Source of the DNA: Pseudomonadota bacterium
GTDB lineage: Bacteria; SAR324; NAC60-12
NCBI GenBank assembly: GCA_014381795.1
Contig: JACNKY010000299.1
Coordinates: forward strand, 1-6,416
DNA: 6,416 nucleotides
Direction of reading: 5' to 3'
The position numbers and the translations under genes were made by a program. The notes beneath the pieces were generated by a model. That model did not search any database. It was not told the origin of the DNA and saw nothing but the letters and a program-made list of their open reading frames with translations. Position 1 is the stretch's first letter. Each line of letters opens with the position of its first letter. This document shows positions 1 to 6,382 of this stretch, piece after piece.

Positions 1-114
1 CAACTTCTCCCATCCTGGCCAGAGTCCGATCCAGAAGATTCATACAAATTCGGAGTTTGGTTCACGCCGGCGTACTTCCACTTATTAGAGTTCAGTGAAG
101 TCCAAAAACGTTAA
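1..114 (+). CDS. 3' end of a TolA/TonB-like energy-transducer gene (partial)
   Basis: Frame 1 is open from the left edge of the window to a TAA at 112-114, encoding the last 37 residues of a gene that begins outside. The visible segment includes LPSWPE, then EDSYKFGVWFTP. This resembles the end of TolA and TonB C-terminal domains, where a proline-rich 'LPP.P' turn precedes a final beta strand of the type 'D.L.F...F.P'. Its position directly before tolB is where tolA normally sits in tol operons, which supports the reading. The stop lies 20 bp inside tolB, so the two genes overlap and translation may be coupled. The protein continues about 17 residues past the putative last strand, which is a little unusual. 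Only a short tail is visible, so the family assignment is an inference; chance openness of this frame is possible but less likely given the match and the context. Confidence 0.6.
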   Translation, partial: QLLPSWPESDPEDSYKFGVWFTPAYFHLLEFSEVQKR

Positions 115-1378
115 TCAAGCAATAATATTACGGATAAAGGCGGGTTTTGTTTTTCTGCTGTTCGGACTAAATATGTGCGTAACAGGAGGTTCCGCGCTTG
201 CTATTGATTATTTTGAAATCACTAACCCTAAGTTCGTTCCTGTTAAAGTTGGCCTGATTGAAGGCGCAGGTAGTGAAGTGACGGCTGTTCAAAAAGTTTT
301 TAAAGCGAATCTGGAAAAAGTACTTTATTTTCAAATAATTGATGGAACAAAGGCTGAGTTTTTGAAATCCGAAGAAGTAGTATTTCGGCTGGAACTTCTT
401 TTAAAAAAGAATCCGGATCAATTAGAAATTACTCTCTGGACGCAGGGTGAGGAATCGCCAGTTGCGCAAAAATTGCTGCCGCTCGAAGAAGCAGATAATT
501 TGCGAAAAACCGGACTTTTACTGGCGGACTGGTTTGTGGGGGAAACGCTGAATTTTAAAGGTGTTTCCGACAGCAAAATTGCTTACACATCGCAAAAAAC
601 AAACCGTAGAAAAAATATCATGCTCAGTAGTTATGATGGAACTTTGCAAAAAAGATTTTCATATAATCTTGGTTCCAACAATCTTGCGAGTTGGTCTTTT
701 GATAATAAAAACATTCTCTACACGACTTTTACCCGCTCCAGTGTGCAGTTGACTATTCAGCCGTCGATACGTCTTCGTGCAAAAATTCTCAGCTTCCCTT
801 CAGGATTTCAACCTCTAGGCGCAAGCTGGCGTAAGGATGGGAAGTCAATTTTGTTGACACTCATGAATAAGGGAAATTCCGACATCTACAGCTATAATTT
901 AGCAGACTCGAAGCTGGAAAAGATTTTTGCCTGGAAAAGTCTGGAAACCTCTCCGCAAATGTCTCAGGACGGACAGAAAATAGCATTTGTTTCCGACAGC
1001 GCACGTCCGAGACGCCCGCAAATTTATGTGCATAATATGCTTACTAATAAAACGGAACGTGTGACCTTCAGAGGCAGTTACAACAGTTCTCCAAAATGGT
1101 CCCCGGATGGATCTCAACTGGTTTATGAAAGACAGATAAAAGGAGTTTTTCAACTTTTTAAATATACACTACTCACCCGCCGGCATCTTCAACTCACATT
1201 TGGGCGTTATGATTCAGAAAAACCAGATTGGTCTCCAAACGGAAAGCAAATTGTTTTCTCTGCGAAAAAGAAGAATGTGTCCAAACTTTATTATATTTCT
1301 GCTTTTGGAGGCCGCTCCATTCGTGTCACCACAAATGCTAACGATATCGCCGAGACGAATCCGGTCTGGAGTAAATAA
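95..1378 (+). CDS. tolB: TolB, periplasmic beta-propeller protein of the Tol-Pal system
   Basis: In the Tol-Pal system TolB is the periplasmic partner of Pal and TolA, linking the energised inner-membrane TolQRA complex to the outer membrane during envelope constriction. The 427-residue length is normal for the family. Residues 1-36 form a signal peptide: a Lys/Arg-containing start, a hydrophobic core at 17-30, and cleavage after SALA. Residues 37-155 fit the alpha/beta TolB N-terminal domain. From about 160 to the end there are repeated propeller blades with the typical W-S-x-D/N-G-x-x-I/L pattern: SWSFDNKNILYT at 199, SWRKDGKSILLT at 244, SPQMSQDGQKIAF at 286, KWSPDGSQLVY at 334, DWSPNGKQIVF at 378, ending in NPVWSK. 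The start is GTG. An in-frame TAG at 86-88 rules out any start further upstream, and internal starts would lose the signal peptide. No good Shine-Dalgarno sequence is visible, so coupling to the overlapping upstream gene is plausible. TolB identity is nearly certain. Confidence 0.95.
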   Translation: MKSKNVNQAIILRIKAGFVFLLFGLNMCVTGGSALAIDYFEITNPKFVPVKVGLIEGAGSEVTAVQKVFKANLEKVLYFQIIDGTKAEFLKSEEVVFRLELLLKKNPDQLEITLWTQGEESPVAQKLLPLEEADNLRKTGLLLADWFVGETLNFKGVSDSKIAYTSQKTNRRKNIMLSSYDGTLQKRFSYNLGSNNLASWSFDNKNILYTTFTRSSVQLTIQPSIRLRAKILSFPSGFQPLGASWRKDGKSILLTLMNKGNSDIYSYNLADSKLEKIFAWKSLETSPQMSQDGQKIAFVSDSARPRRPQIYVHNMLTNKTERVTFRGSYNSSPKWSPDGSQLVYERQIKGVFQLFKYTLLTRRHLQLTFGRYDSEKPDWSPNGKQIVFSAKKKNVSKLYYISAFGGRSIRVTTNANDIAETNPVWSK

Positions 1379-1436
1379 TTTACCGACTCAGCCGGATTAC
1401 AAAGCTTAGCATCGATTTGAAAATAACTTCCTTTTT

Positions 1437-2219
1437 ATGTCAAAATTTCTACAAAGATCCAGCAAAAGTTTTGCAATGTCCCCTTTTATGAAAAAGGCAG
1501 GAACAATTAGCTTTTACCTTTTATTACCTATCTTACTTTTTGTTTTTTTCGGCTGTTCCACCTCTTCGTCCAAAAAGACAATTCTGCAAAAAAATACTGC
1601 TGAAATTGCCGACTTACAAAAAACAATAACAGAACAGCAGGAATTACTGCATAATCTGCAGGCATTGACCGCAGATCAAATTCAACGCAACAGTGAACTC
1701 GAACAGGCGATTCCGCCGCGGGATTTGTTGGAATCTCTGCAGAACGGCTTTGTTGAATTACGAAAAAAAATAACCGTATTGGAAAAACAGGATTCCTCGC
1801 TGCAGAAAAGTACAACTGAATCAGCAAAAAAGAAAAAAGATCCTGAGCCGCCTGAAGTTGAATTCCCCAGAGATCAAAAACAACTTCTGCAAGGACTTAT
1901 TTCATTGCAGGCAGGAAATCCAGATCAGGCCGTGGAGCATCTGGAAAAAATTTTAAAGCAGAAGAAAGCCACCTTGCTCAAAGGTGAAATCTTGTTAGCC
2001 GTTGCTCACAGTTTTTTAGCTCAGGGACACGCCAGACAAGCCGCTTCACATTACGGTACGTTCCTTCGTGAATATCCAAAAAGCCGACACATAGCTCAAG
2101 CCCTCTACTTTTTAGGGGACGCGATGGGCAAGCTTGGGCAACAGAAAAAACAAAAAGTTTTATGGAAGGAGTTGACAACAAAATATCCAAAATCACCATT
2201 TGCAAAACGCGCAAAATAA
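1437..2219 (+). CDS. cpoB: YbgF/CpoB-like lipoprotein with coiled coil and C-terminal TPR repeats
   Basis: YbgF/CpoB is the last component of many tol-pal operons. In E. coli it is a periplasmic protein that coordinates peptidoglycan synthesis with Tol-driven outer-membrane constriction. Here residues 18-40 look like a lipoprotein signal: MKK, a long hydrophobic stretch, then FFGC with lipidation at Cys40. Ser at +2 suggests outer-membrane sorting. The lipobox is loose, with Phe where Leu or Val is usual. Residues about 48-125 are heptad-like and rich in Gln, Glu, Lys and Leu, as expected of the trimerising coiled coil. A Lys/Pro/Glu-rich hinge follows at 127-145. Residues 147-255 carry about three TPR-like helical pairs, including YPKS-HIAQALYFLGDA near 213-229 and a closing KYPKSPFAKRA. 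ATG codons at 1437, 1476 and 1488 are all possible starts. The last gives the most typical signal peptide (MKKAGTISF...), and none has a clear ribosome site. It lies 58 bp after tolB with no pal between. Confidence 0.82.
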   Translation: MSKFLQRSSKSFAMSPFMKKAGTISFYLLLPILLFVFFGCSTSSSKKTILQKNTAEIADLQKTITEQQELLHNLQALTADQIQRNSELEQAIPPRDLLESLQNGFVELRKKITVLEKQDSSLQKSTTESAKKKKDPEPPEVEFPRDQKQLLQGLISLQAGNPDQAVEHLEKILKQKKATLLKGEILLAVAHSFLAQGHARQAASHYGTFLREYPKSRHIAQALYFLGDAMGKLGQQKKQKVLWKELTTKYPKSPFAKRAK

Positions 2220-2258
2220 TACTCCTAAGCCTTCGCAAACTAAAATTAGACAGTTAAC

Positions 2259-3317
2259 TTGAAAAAAAATTCTTTAGGTAAATCCGGAATTGAAGTCAGT
2301 TGCCTAGGACTAGGCACAATGACATTTGGTGAACAGAATACTGAAGAGGAAGCATTTGCGCAAATGGATTGCGCGCTGGCGGCAGGCGTAAATCTGTTTG
2401 ACACTGCTGAAATGTATCCGGTGCCTCCGCAGGAAAAAACTTTCACCAGATCCGAACAAATGATCGGCAAGTGGATGAAACAGCGGAAATGCCGTGACCG
2501 CCTAGTTCTTGCAACTAAAATTGTTGGACCCACCGTGACTTCACGCGCCATGGGTGGTTACATTCGAGACGGGAAAAATCATCTCAGCAATGAAAATATT
2601 AACAATGCTCTTGAAGGAAGTTTAAGCCGTCTTGGTACAGATACGATTGATCTCTATCAAATTCACTGGCCTGACCGGAATGTTAATAATTTTGGTCAAA
2701 GGGGATTCACTGCTCTGCAAGATGAGTCTGTAGACAACGTGGAAATTTCTGAAACTCTGGAAACGCTGGAAAAACTGCGGAAGGCGGGCAAAATTAGAGC
2801 TTTCGGAATTTCAAATGAAACTCCGTGGGGCGTCATGCGTTATCTGAGTCTGGCGGAAAATAACGGTTGGGAAAGAGTAGTCAGTATCCAGAATCCTTAT
2901 AATTTACTTAATCGCAGCTTTGAATCCGGATTGGCTGAAATTACATTCAGGGAATCTGTCGATCTGTTGTCTTATTCTCCGCTGGCTTTTGGAATGCTGA
3001 GCGGAAAATATCTCGACGGACTCAAACCAGCACGAGCCCGTTTAACGTTGTTTTCCCGGTTTCAACGTTACCAGACAAAAAATGCGCTAAAGGCGACTCG
3101 TGAGTATGTGCGTCTTGCCGAAGAAAATGCTTTGGATCCGGCACAAATGGCCCTGGCTTTTGTACGGACACGGCCTTTCATGGCAAGTTTATTACTGGGA
3201 GCAACCTCAGTCAAACAACTGGAATCAAATCTGGCCAGCGCTGAGTTAGAGCTTTCTACAGAAGTTCTGGACGCAATTGATGAAATTCATAACCGCATTC
3301 CAAATCCGTGTCCCTGA
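2259..3317 (+). CDS. tas: Tas-type NAD(P)H-dependent aldo/keto reductase
   Basis: This is a soluble (alpha/beta)8-barrel oxidoreductase that reduces carbonyl compounds with NADPH; its physiological substrate cannot be read from sequence. It follows remembered E. coli Tas closely along its whole length. Examples are the opening LGLGTMTFGEQN at 16-27, AEMYPVPP at 50-57, QIHWP at 134-138, GISNETPWGVMRYL, IQNPYNLLNRSFE.GLAE, TLFSRF.RY, and LDPAQMALAFVR..PF.AS.LLGAT near the C-terminus. The catalytic tetrad is present as Asp48, Tyr53, Lys87 and His136. The 352-residue length is typical. The start is TTG. An in-frame TAG at 2247-2249 leaves no other start upstream, and the N-terminus aligns with E. 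coli Tas to within about one residue. The gene lies 39 bp after the YbgF-like gene on the same strand, so it is probably co-transcribed with the tol genes. No functional link to them is known to me. Confidence 0.92.
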   Translation: MKKNSLGKSGIEVSCLGLGTMTFGEQNTEEEAFAQMDCALAAGVNLFDTAEMYPVPPQEKTFTRSEQMIGKWMKQRKCRDRLVLATKIVGPTVTSRAMGGYIRDGKNHLSNENINNALEGSLSRLGTDTIDLYQIHWPDRNVNNFGQRGFTALQDESVDNVEISETLETLEKLRKAGKIRAFGISNETPWGVMRYLSLAENNGWERVVSIQNPYNLLNRSFESGLAEITFRESVDLLSYSPLAFGMLSGKYLDGLKPARARLTLFSRFQRYQTKNALKATREYVRLAEENALDPAQMALAFVRTRPFMASLLLGATSVKQLESNLASAELELSTEVLDAIDEIHNRIPNPCP

Positions 3318-3338
3318 AAAAAGCTTTCCGGAACTGAA

Positions 3339-3890
3339 TTAACGCCAGCGGTAACCGAGGATTATGCGCTTACCTTCTACACGTTGTTCCGGAAGATCGT
3401 CGAAAGCTATTTTTTCGCTTTTTTCATTGTACCATGACAATGACCAGCCGGATTCCCCTTCAATTCCTAAGCCCCATCCACTTCCGCTGCTCCAATTAAT
3501 TCCGGAATAAGAACTCAGCGATTCAATCCATGTCAGATAATATTGTCCTCCATGTACTCCAATAAATAATGGCCCCATCCAAGCCCGTAATTCTGCACCA
3601 AGGATGCCCGCTTTGTAATATTCATATTTTGTATTGTCCGGCAATACGCCTTTCCCACTGAATTCTGTCCCTAAAAGTGAAAAAGAAAAAGAATCACCTA
3701 AGGTGAACTGATAGTCATATTGGACACCACCTATTTTGGAAGTTTGATATTCTGTCCCAGTGTCATTATTAACTGCTTTTAGTTGCCCAAAATCCAGGAA
3801 TAACCCCAAGCCATCTCCGGGTCCGGCCTTCAGGACGGTTGTCCAAAATGTCAACACAACTGTAAAAAGGAATATGACGTTCAATTTCAT
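3339..3890 (-). CDS. Small exported protein, probable outer-membrane beta-barrel
   Basis: I do not recognise a named family. The 183-residue product starts with a clear signal peptide (MKLNVIFLFTVVLTFW..., cleavage probably after VLKA at residue 22). The mature part of about 160 residues is made of alternating polar/hydrophobic segments rich in Gly, Tyr, Trp and Ser. Examples are GLGLFLDFGQL, GGVQYDYQFTLG, FSFSLLGTEF, GAELRAWMG, FIGVHGGQYYLTWI and GWSLSWYNE. The last segment, RIILGYRWR, resembles the C-terminal strand signal of outer-membrane proteins, except that the terminal residue is Arg and the aromatic is one position earlier. Size and pattern suit an eight-stranded barrel. No cysteines or enzymatic motifs are seen. 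It is the last gene of the minus-strand set, starting 30 bp after the VWA gene stop. The upstream sequence shows no clear Shine-Dalgarno element. Its stop lies 21 bp from the convergent reductase gene. The export call is firm and the barrel call is an inference. Confidence 0.75.
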   Translation of the reverse strand: MKLNVIFLFTVVLTFWTTVLKAGPGDGLGLFLDFGQLKAVNNDTGTEYQTSKIGGVQYDYQFTLGDSFSFSLLGTEFSGKGVLPDNTKYEYYKAGILGAELRAWMGPLFIGVHGGQYYLTWIESLSSYSGINWSSGSGWGLGIEGESGWSLSWYNEKSEKIAFDDLPEQRVEGKRIILGYRWR

Positions 3891-3920
3891 TGATATTTTA
3901 TACTATAAGGAAGTTCATAC

Positions 3921-5285
3921 CTAAAAATGTTTGATCCCGTTCATGTATTTCGCTGCCTCAAGGATTCCGTTTATCGTGAGAGGTTCCATCTTAAAAACCT
4001 TTTGAACATATGGTGCGACCGTGCGGTTCCAATATTGTTTGGGAGTAGGGTTTATCCAGACAACAAAGGGGAAATGCTCGTGCAGGGTTTTTAAATTTGC
4101 CAGACTTGGTGTGGACGATTCTTCCCGAAATTCAATGGAACCAAATGGTGACAGCAATTCATGAGGCGCCATATAAGCGTCACCAACGATGAAAACACGA
4201 TAGTCAGGACTGTTCTCCATTACTTTCCGGAGACTGACCGGTTTTCGACGGGCCTCGTCTTCATAAACCTGATCGTAAACAGCATTGTGGAAATAGTAAG
4301 TTTTTAAGTCCTGCGGAAAACGGCGTTTGATTTTTGCAAACAGTGTTTGAACTTTTTGGGCATGAACCCACATTGAATTTCCGCCGTTGTCCAGCAAAAG
4401 CAAAACCTTCGTCCGATCCTGTTGTTCTTGCAAAAAATGAGGAATCACAATGCCCGCATTGCGTCCGGTTTCCTCTACAGTACGTTTCACATTCAGTTTC
4501 CTGTCCGGCTGCATGTCCTCAATATTCCGGAGTGCCTGCAGTGCCGCGTCCATATTGTTATCAGTAATCGGTGCATCAAGATCAACCGGATAAAATGAAG
4601 GATCACCCAGAACCTTGCGCGCCGTTCCAGCATGAGCTGGTCCTCCAACCCTGATGCCGTTCAGGCCTTTTCCGGAATGTCCATAAGGCGAAAAACCATG
4701 GCTGCCGATCCAGTGACCGCCACCGCTGTGAGCTGTTTTTTGTTGCTCCGCCACGCGCTTCATACGTTCCATCAACTCTTCCAGAGAAATTTTTGCATAA
4801 TCCACCATCTTATCACCAACCTGTGGAGGTCCCTGAGGTCCTTTTTGCTCTCGATCGTTCAAATCCGGATTGTCCTCATCAATGTGCTTCCGTGCGTCGA
4901 GCTCTTTCTGAATATTTGCCTGCAAATCCGACTGTAGTGTTTCATTCAAAAATTCATCAATCAGTTTTTCGTAATCAAACTCACCGGCTATTTTTCCGGT
5001 TTCCAGTTTTTGACTGAGCCAATGTTCAAATGCGGAAGAGTTGCGGATCGCATCATCAATGCTGTTGTAGTTGGTTGAATCGATTCCCAAAAAATGATCC
5101 CAGAACGCAAGTGTGTAAGGTGCGATTTCCCTTCGCGATTTACAAATCAAATGCTGTCCGATGTCAAACAGTGAACCGAGATTGGTGATCAACCCAATTT
5201 CCATGGTGCTGTACAGTTCCATCAGGACACGTACATCTGTATCAAAACCGTAACGCCGAAGAGTTTGTGGGAAACCTGAAAACAT
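3921..5285 (-). CDS. CoxE-like VWA-domain protein with atypical MIDAS
   Basis: The 454-residue protein has the layout of the CoxE-like VWA family (COG3825/COG3552 style). Members usually partner a MoxR-type AAA+ ATPase in metal-cofactor insertion or protein-complex remodelling. There is no signal peptide, so it is probably cytosolic. Residues 1-130 are a helical N-domain (FPQTLRRYGFDTDVRVLMEL matches the family's typical start, supporting this ATG). Residues 131-185 are a charged, Pro/Gly-containing linker. Residues 188-214 are a Gly/His-rich segment ending FSPYGHSGKGLNGIRVGG, like the 'SPFG..G.NP.G.R.GG' signature I recall for this group. The VWA domain starts near 292 with KVLLLLDNGGNSM: Asp299 is in the MIDAS place but the canonical DxSxS serines are replaced. 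FIVGDAYMAPHEL at 365-377 is the second metal-site loop, and FPFVVWINP at 405-413 a later strand. It lies between two envelope-protein genes (gaps 42 and 30 bp). No MoxR gene is in the window. Confidence 0.85.
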   Translation of the reverse strand: MFSGFPQTLRRYGFDTDVRVLMELYSTMEIGLITNLGSLFDIGQHLICKSRREIAPYTLAFWDHFLGIDSTNYNSIDDAIRNSSAFEHWLSQKLETGKIAGEFDYEKLIDEFLNETLQSDLQANIQKELDARKHIDEDNPDLNDREQKGPQGPPQVGDKMVDYAKISLEELMERMKRVAEQQKTAHSGGGHWIGSHGFSPYGHSGKGLNGIRVGGPAHAGTARKVLGDPSFYPVDLDAPITDNNMDAALQALRNIEDMQPDRKLNVKRTVEETGRNAGIVIPHFLQEQQDRTKVLLLLDNGGNSMWVHAQKVQTLFAKIKRRFPQDLKTYYFHNAVYDQVYEDEARRKPVSLRKVMENSPDYRVFIVGDAYMAPHELLSPFGSIEFREESSTPSLANLKTLHEHFPFVVWINPTPKQYWNRTVAPYVQKVFKMEPLTINGILEAAKYMNGIKHF

Positions 5286-5327
5286 TTGTAGTTTGTGGAT
5301 TATTGCTCTGTGTCTGCTTTTGAAAAA

Positions 5328-6287
5328 TTATCTGGAATTCTGGATTTGCAAAATGACAACATAATTACCGAATTTCAGCATTGCTTCCGGTAGTGGGGCA
5401 AACTGAATTTCTTCCAAAGACATAATAGCAGTATCATCAAAATCATGCGAACCACTGCTTTTAATAATTTTTTGATTAACAACTGTACCCGACGGATCGA
5501 TGCTGACTTCAAGCTGCACAAACATTCCGCTGCGGAAAATTTGAAGTGCATAGGTTACATCAAGCAGTAATTTGCTGATTTGACTGTTATATGAATTACG
5601 GTCTGCTATATAAGTTTTCGACGTAGGTGCTTCCGGAGTTTTCTTTTTATAAAGCTCAAGGCGCTTCGCTGGTTCCTTTCTGTCAACTTCTTCCGGCAAA
5701 GCAATTTCTTCTCTCAGTGGCGCAACTTGTTCTGAGGCCACTGCCTCTTTCCGCGGTGCAACGTCTTCGAATGATATTTTTTCAAGCATCCTCTGCACTA
5801 TTATATCTACTTGCAACTTCAATTTCTCAAGATTACATTCCTGACAAGTCTGAGTGACTACTTTCCTCGTAACTTCAGGTTGTGACAATGAAGTAAGTTT
5901 TAAACTAAGTTGAGTCTCCCTTTTTATTTGGACAAGCTGGAACAAAAATAGTTCATCTGTATTGAATTGTTGACGTAAATTTTTCACAAAACTTAAAACA
6001 CTCCTGACGCATTTACTGTTAGTGCAGTCTTCAAGATCAATGCTGGAAAGTCCCTTTTCCGAAATCAACTCCAATACTTTGTGCGAAACTAGCTGGTAGC
6101 TCTTATTCAACTGTTCCCTGAAACGGTTAAAGAGGATTTGCTTTTTCCCAGCAGAGACTTGCCCAACGATAGAGATGGGGCCGACAATGGCTCGGGCGGA
6201 TTTTGCAGAACTGCTATTTGAAAAAAAGAATGAACTAATTAAGAGACTTAGCGTCAGATATAAGTATAATAATTTATGTGTTTTCAT
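5328..6287 (-). CDS. Exported or membrane-anchored protein with TolA/TonB-type C-terminal domain
   Basis: The 319-residue protein begins with a hydrophobic segment (residues 6-22, after MKTHK) that is either a signal peptide cleaved near SSA (28) or ARA (33), or an uncleaved TolA-like anchor. Residues 33-172 look like a mixed alpha/beta domain of the kind found in TolB-N/CsgG-like periplasmic proteins. It contains two cysteine pairs, CTNSKC at 88-93 and CQEC at 148-151, which could form disulphides. Residues 175-225 are a charged Glu/Lys/Pro linker reminiscent of the TolA/TonB spacer. Residues 231-317 fit a TolA/TonB C-terminal domain: YNSQISKLL, then VQLEVSIDPSGTVV, IIKSSGSHDFDDTAI, FAPLPEAM and a last strand YVVILQIQ. 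Such domains contact periplasmic or outer-membrane partners. It is first in the minus-strand set, 42 bp before the VWA gene. AAGAAG (6297-6292) lies 4 nt before the ATG, the only Shine-Dalgarno-like match among the genes here. The C-domain call is good; the N-domain assignment is tentative. Confidence 0.78.
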   Translation of the reverse strand: MKTHKLLYLYLTLSLLISSFFFSNSSSAKSARAIVGPISIVGQVSAGKKQILFNRFREQLNKSYQLVSHKVLELISEKGLSSIDLEDCTNSKCVRSVLSFVKNLRQQFNTDELFLFQLVQIKRETQLSLKLTSLSQPEVTRKVVTQTCQECNLEKLKLQVDIIVQRMLEKISFEDVAPRKEAVASEQVAPLREEIALPEEVDRKEPAKRLELYKKKTPEAPTSKTYIADRNSYNSQISKLLLDVTYALQIFRSGMFVQLEVSIDPSGTVVNQKIIKSSGSHDFDDTAIMSLEEIQFAPLPEAMLKFGNYVVILQIQNSR

Positions 6288-6354
6288 AATACTTCTTGCT
6301 GATTTACAGATTATTTGGATCCACTTTTGTTTTGTATAAATAATTATAAACTAA

Positions 6355-6382
6355 ATTATAGAAATATAATTCATATGTACAA
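6355..6382 (-). promoter_or_regulatory. Candidate sigma-70 type promoter for the minus-strand operon
   Basis: Read on the minus strand, TTGTAC (6382-6377) is followed after 16 bp by a perfect TATAAT (6360-6355), about 67 bp upstream of the ATG at 6287. The -10 match is exact, while the -35 shares only the leading TTG with consensus. The surrounding stretch 6288-6416 is strongly AT-rich and non-coding, so some matches are expected by chance. Transcription from here would cover the TolA-like, VWA and barrel genes and leave a leader of roughly 60 nt. Confidence 0.4.

Noticed and set aside
899..1153. Minus-strand open frame of 84 codons within tolB
   Set aside because: It lies wholly antisense to well-conserved TolB propeller repeats and its translation has no recognisable family features.
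1528..1827. Minus-strand open frame of 99 codons opposite the YbgF-like gene
   Set aside because: It is antisense to the lipoprotein signal and coiled coil, with no plausible domain. The low-complexity Lys/Gln codons of the coiled coil keep the opposite strand free of stops.
2301..2316. Perfect inverted repeat TGCCTAG-GA-CTAGGCA inside the reductase gene
   Set aside because: It encodes the conserved Cys-Leu-Gly-Leu-Gly segment at the start of the reductase; the symmetry follows from the repeated Leu-Gly codons. The 2-bp loop is too small for a usual hairpin, and no terminator-like T run follows.
2246..2551. Minus-strand open frame of 101 codons opposite the start of the reductase
   Set aside because: It is antisense to the strongly conserved N-terminal half of the Tas-like reductase and has no recognisable features of its own.
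3318..3338. Possible bidirectional terminator between the converging operons
   Set aside because: The 21-bp gap holds only the short palindrome TTCCGGAA and a run of A's; there is no GC-rich stem with a T tract on either strand.
4334..5017. Plus-strand open frames (4334-4567, 4632-4937, 4793-5017) opposite the VWA gene
   Set aside because: They are antisense to a gene with clear family motifs, overlap one another in different frames, and show compositionally odd Cys/His/Pro-rich translations typical of shadow frames.
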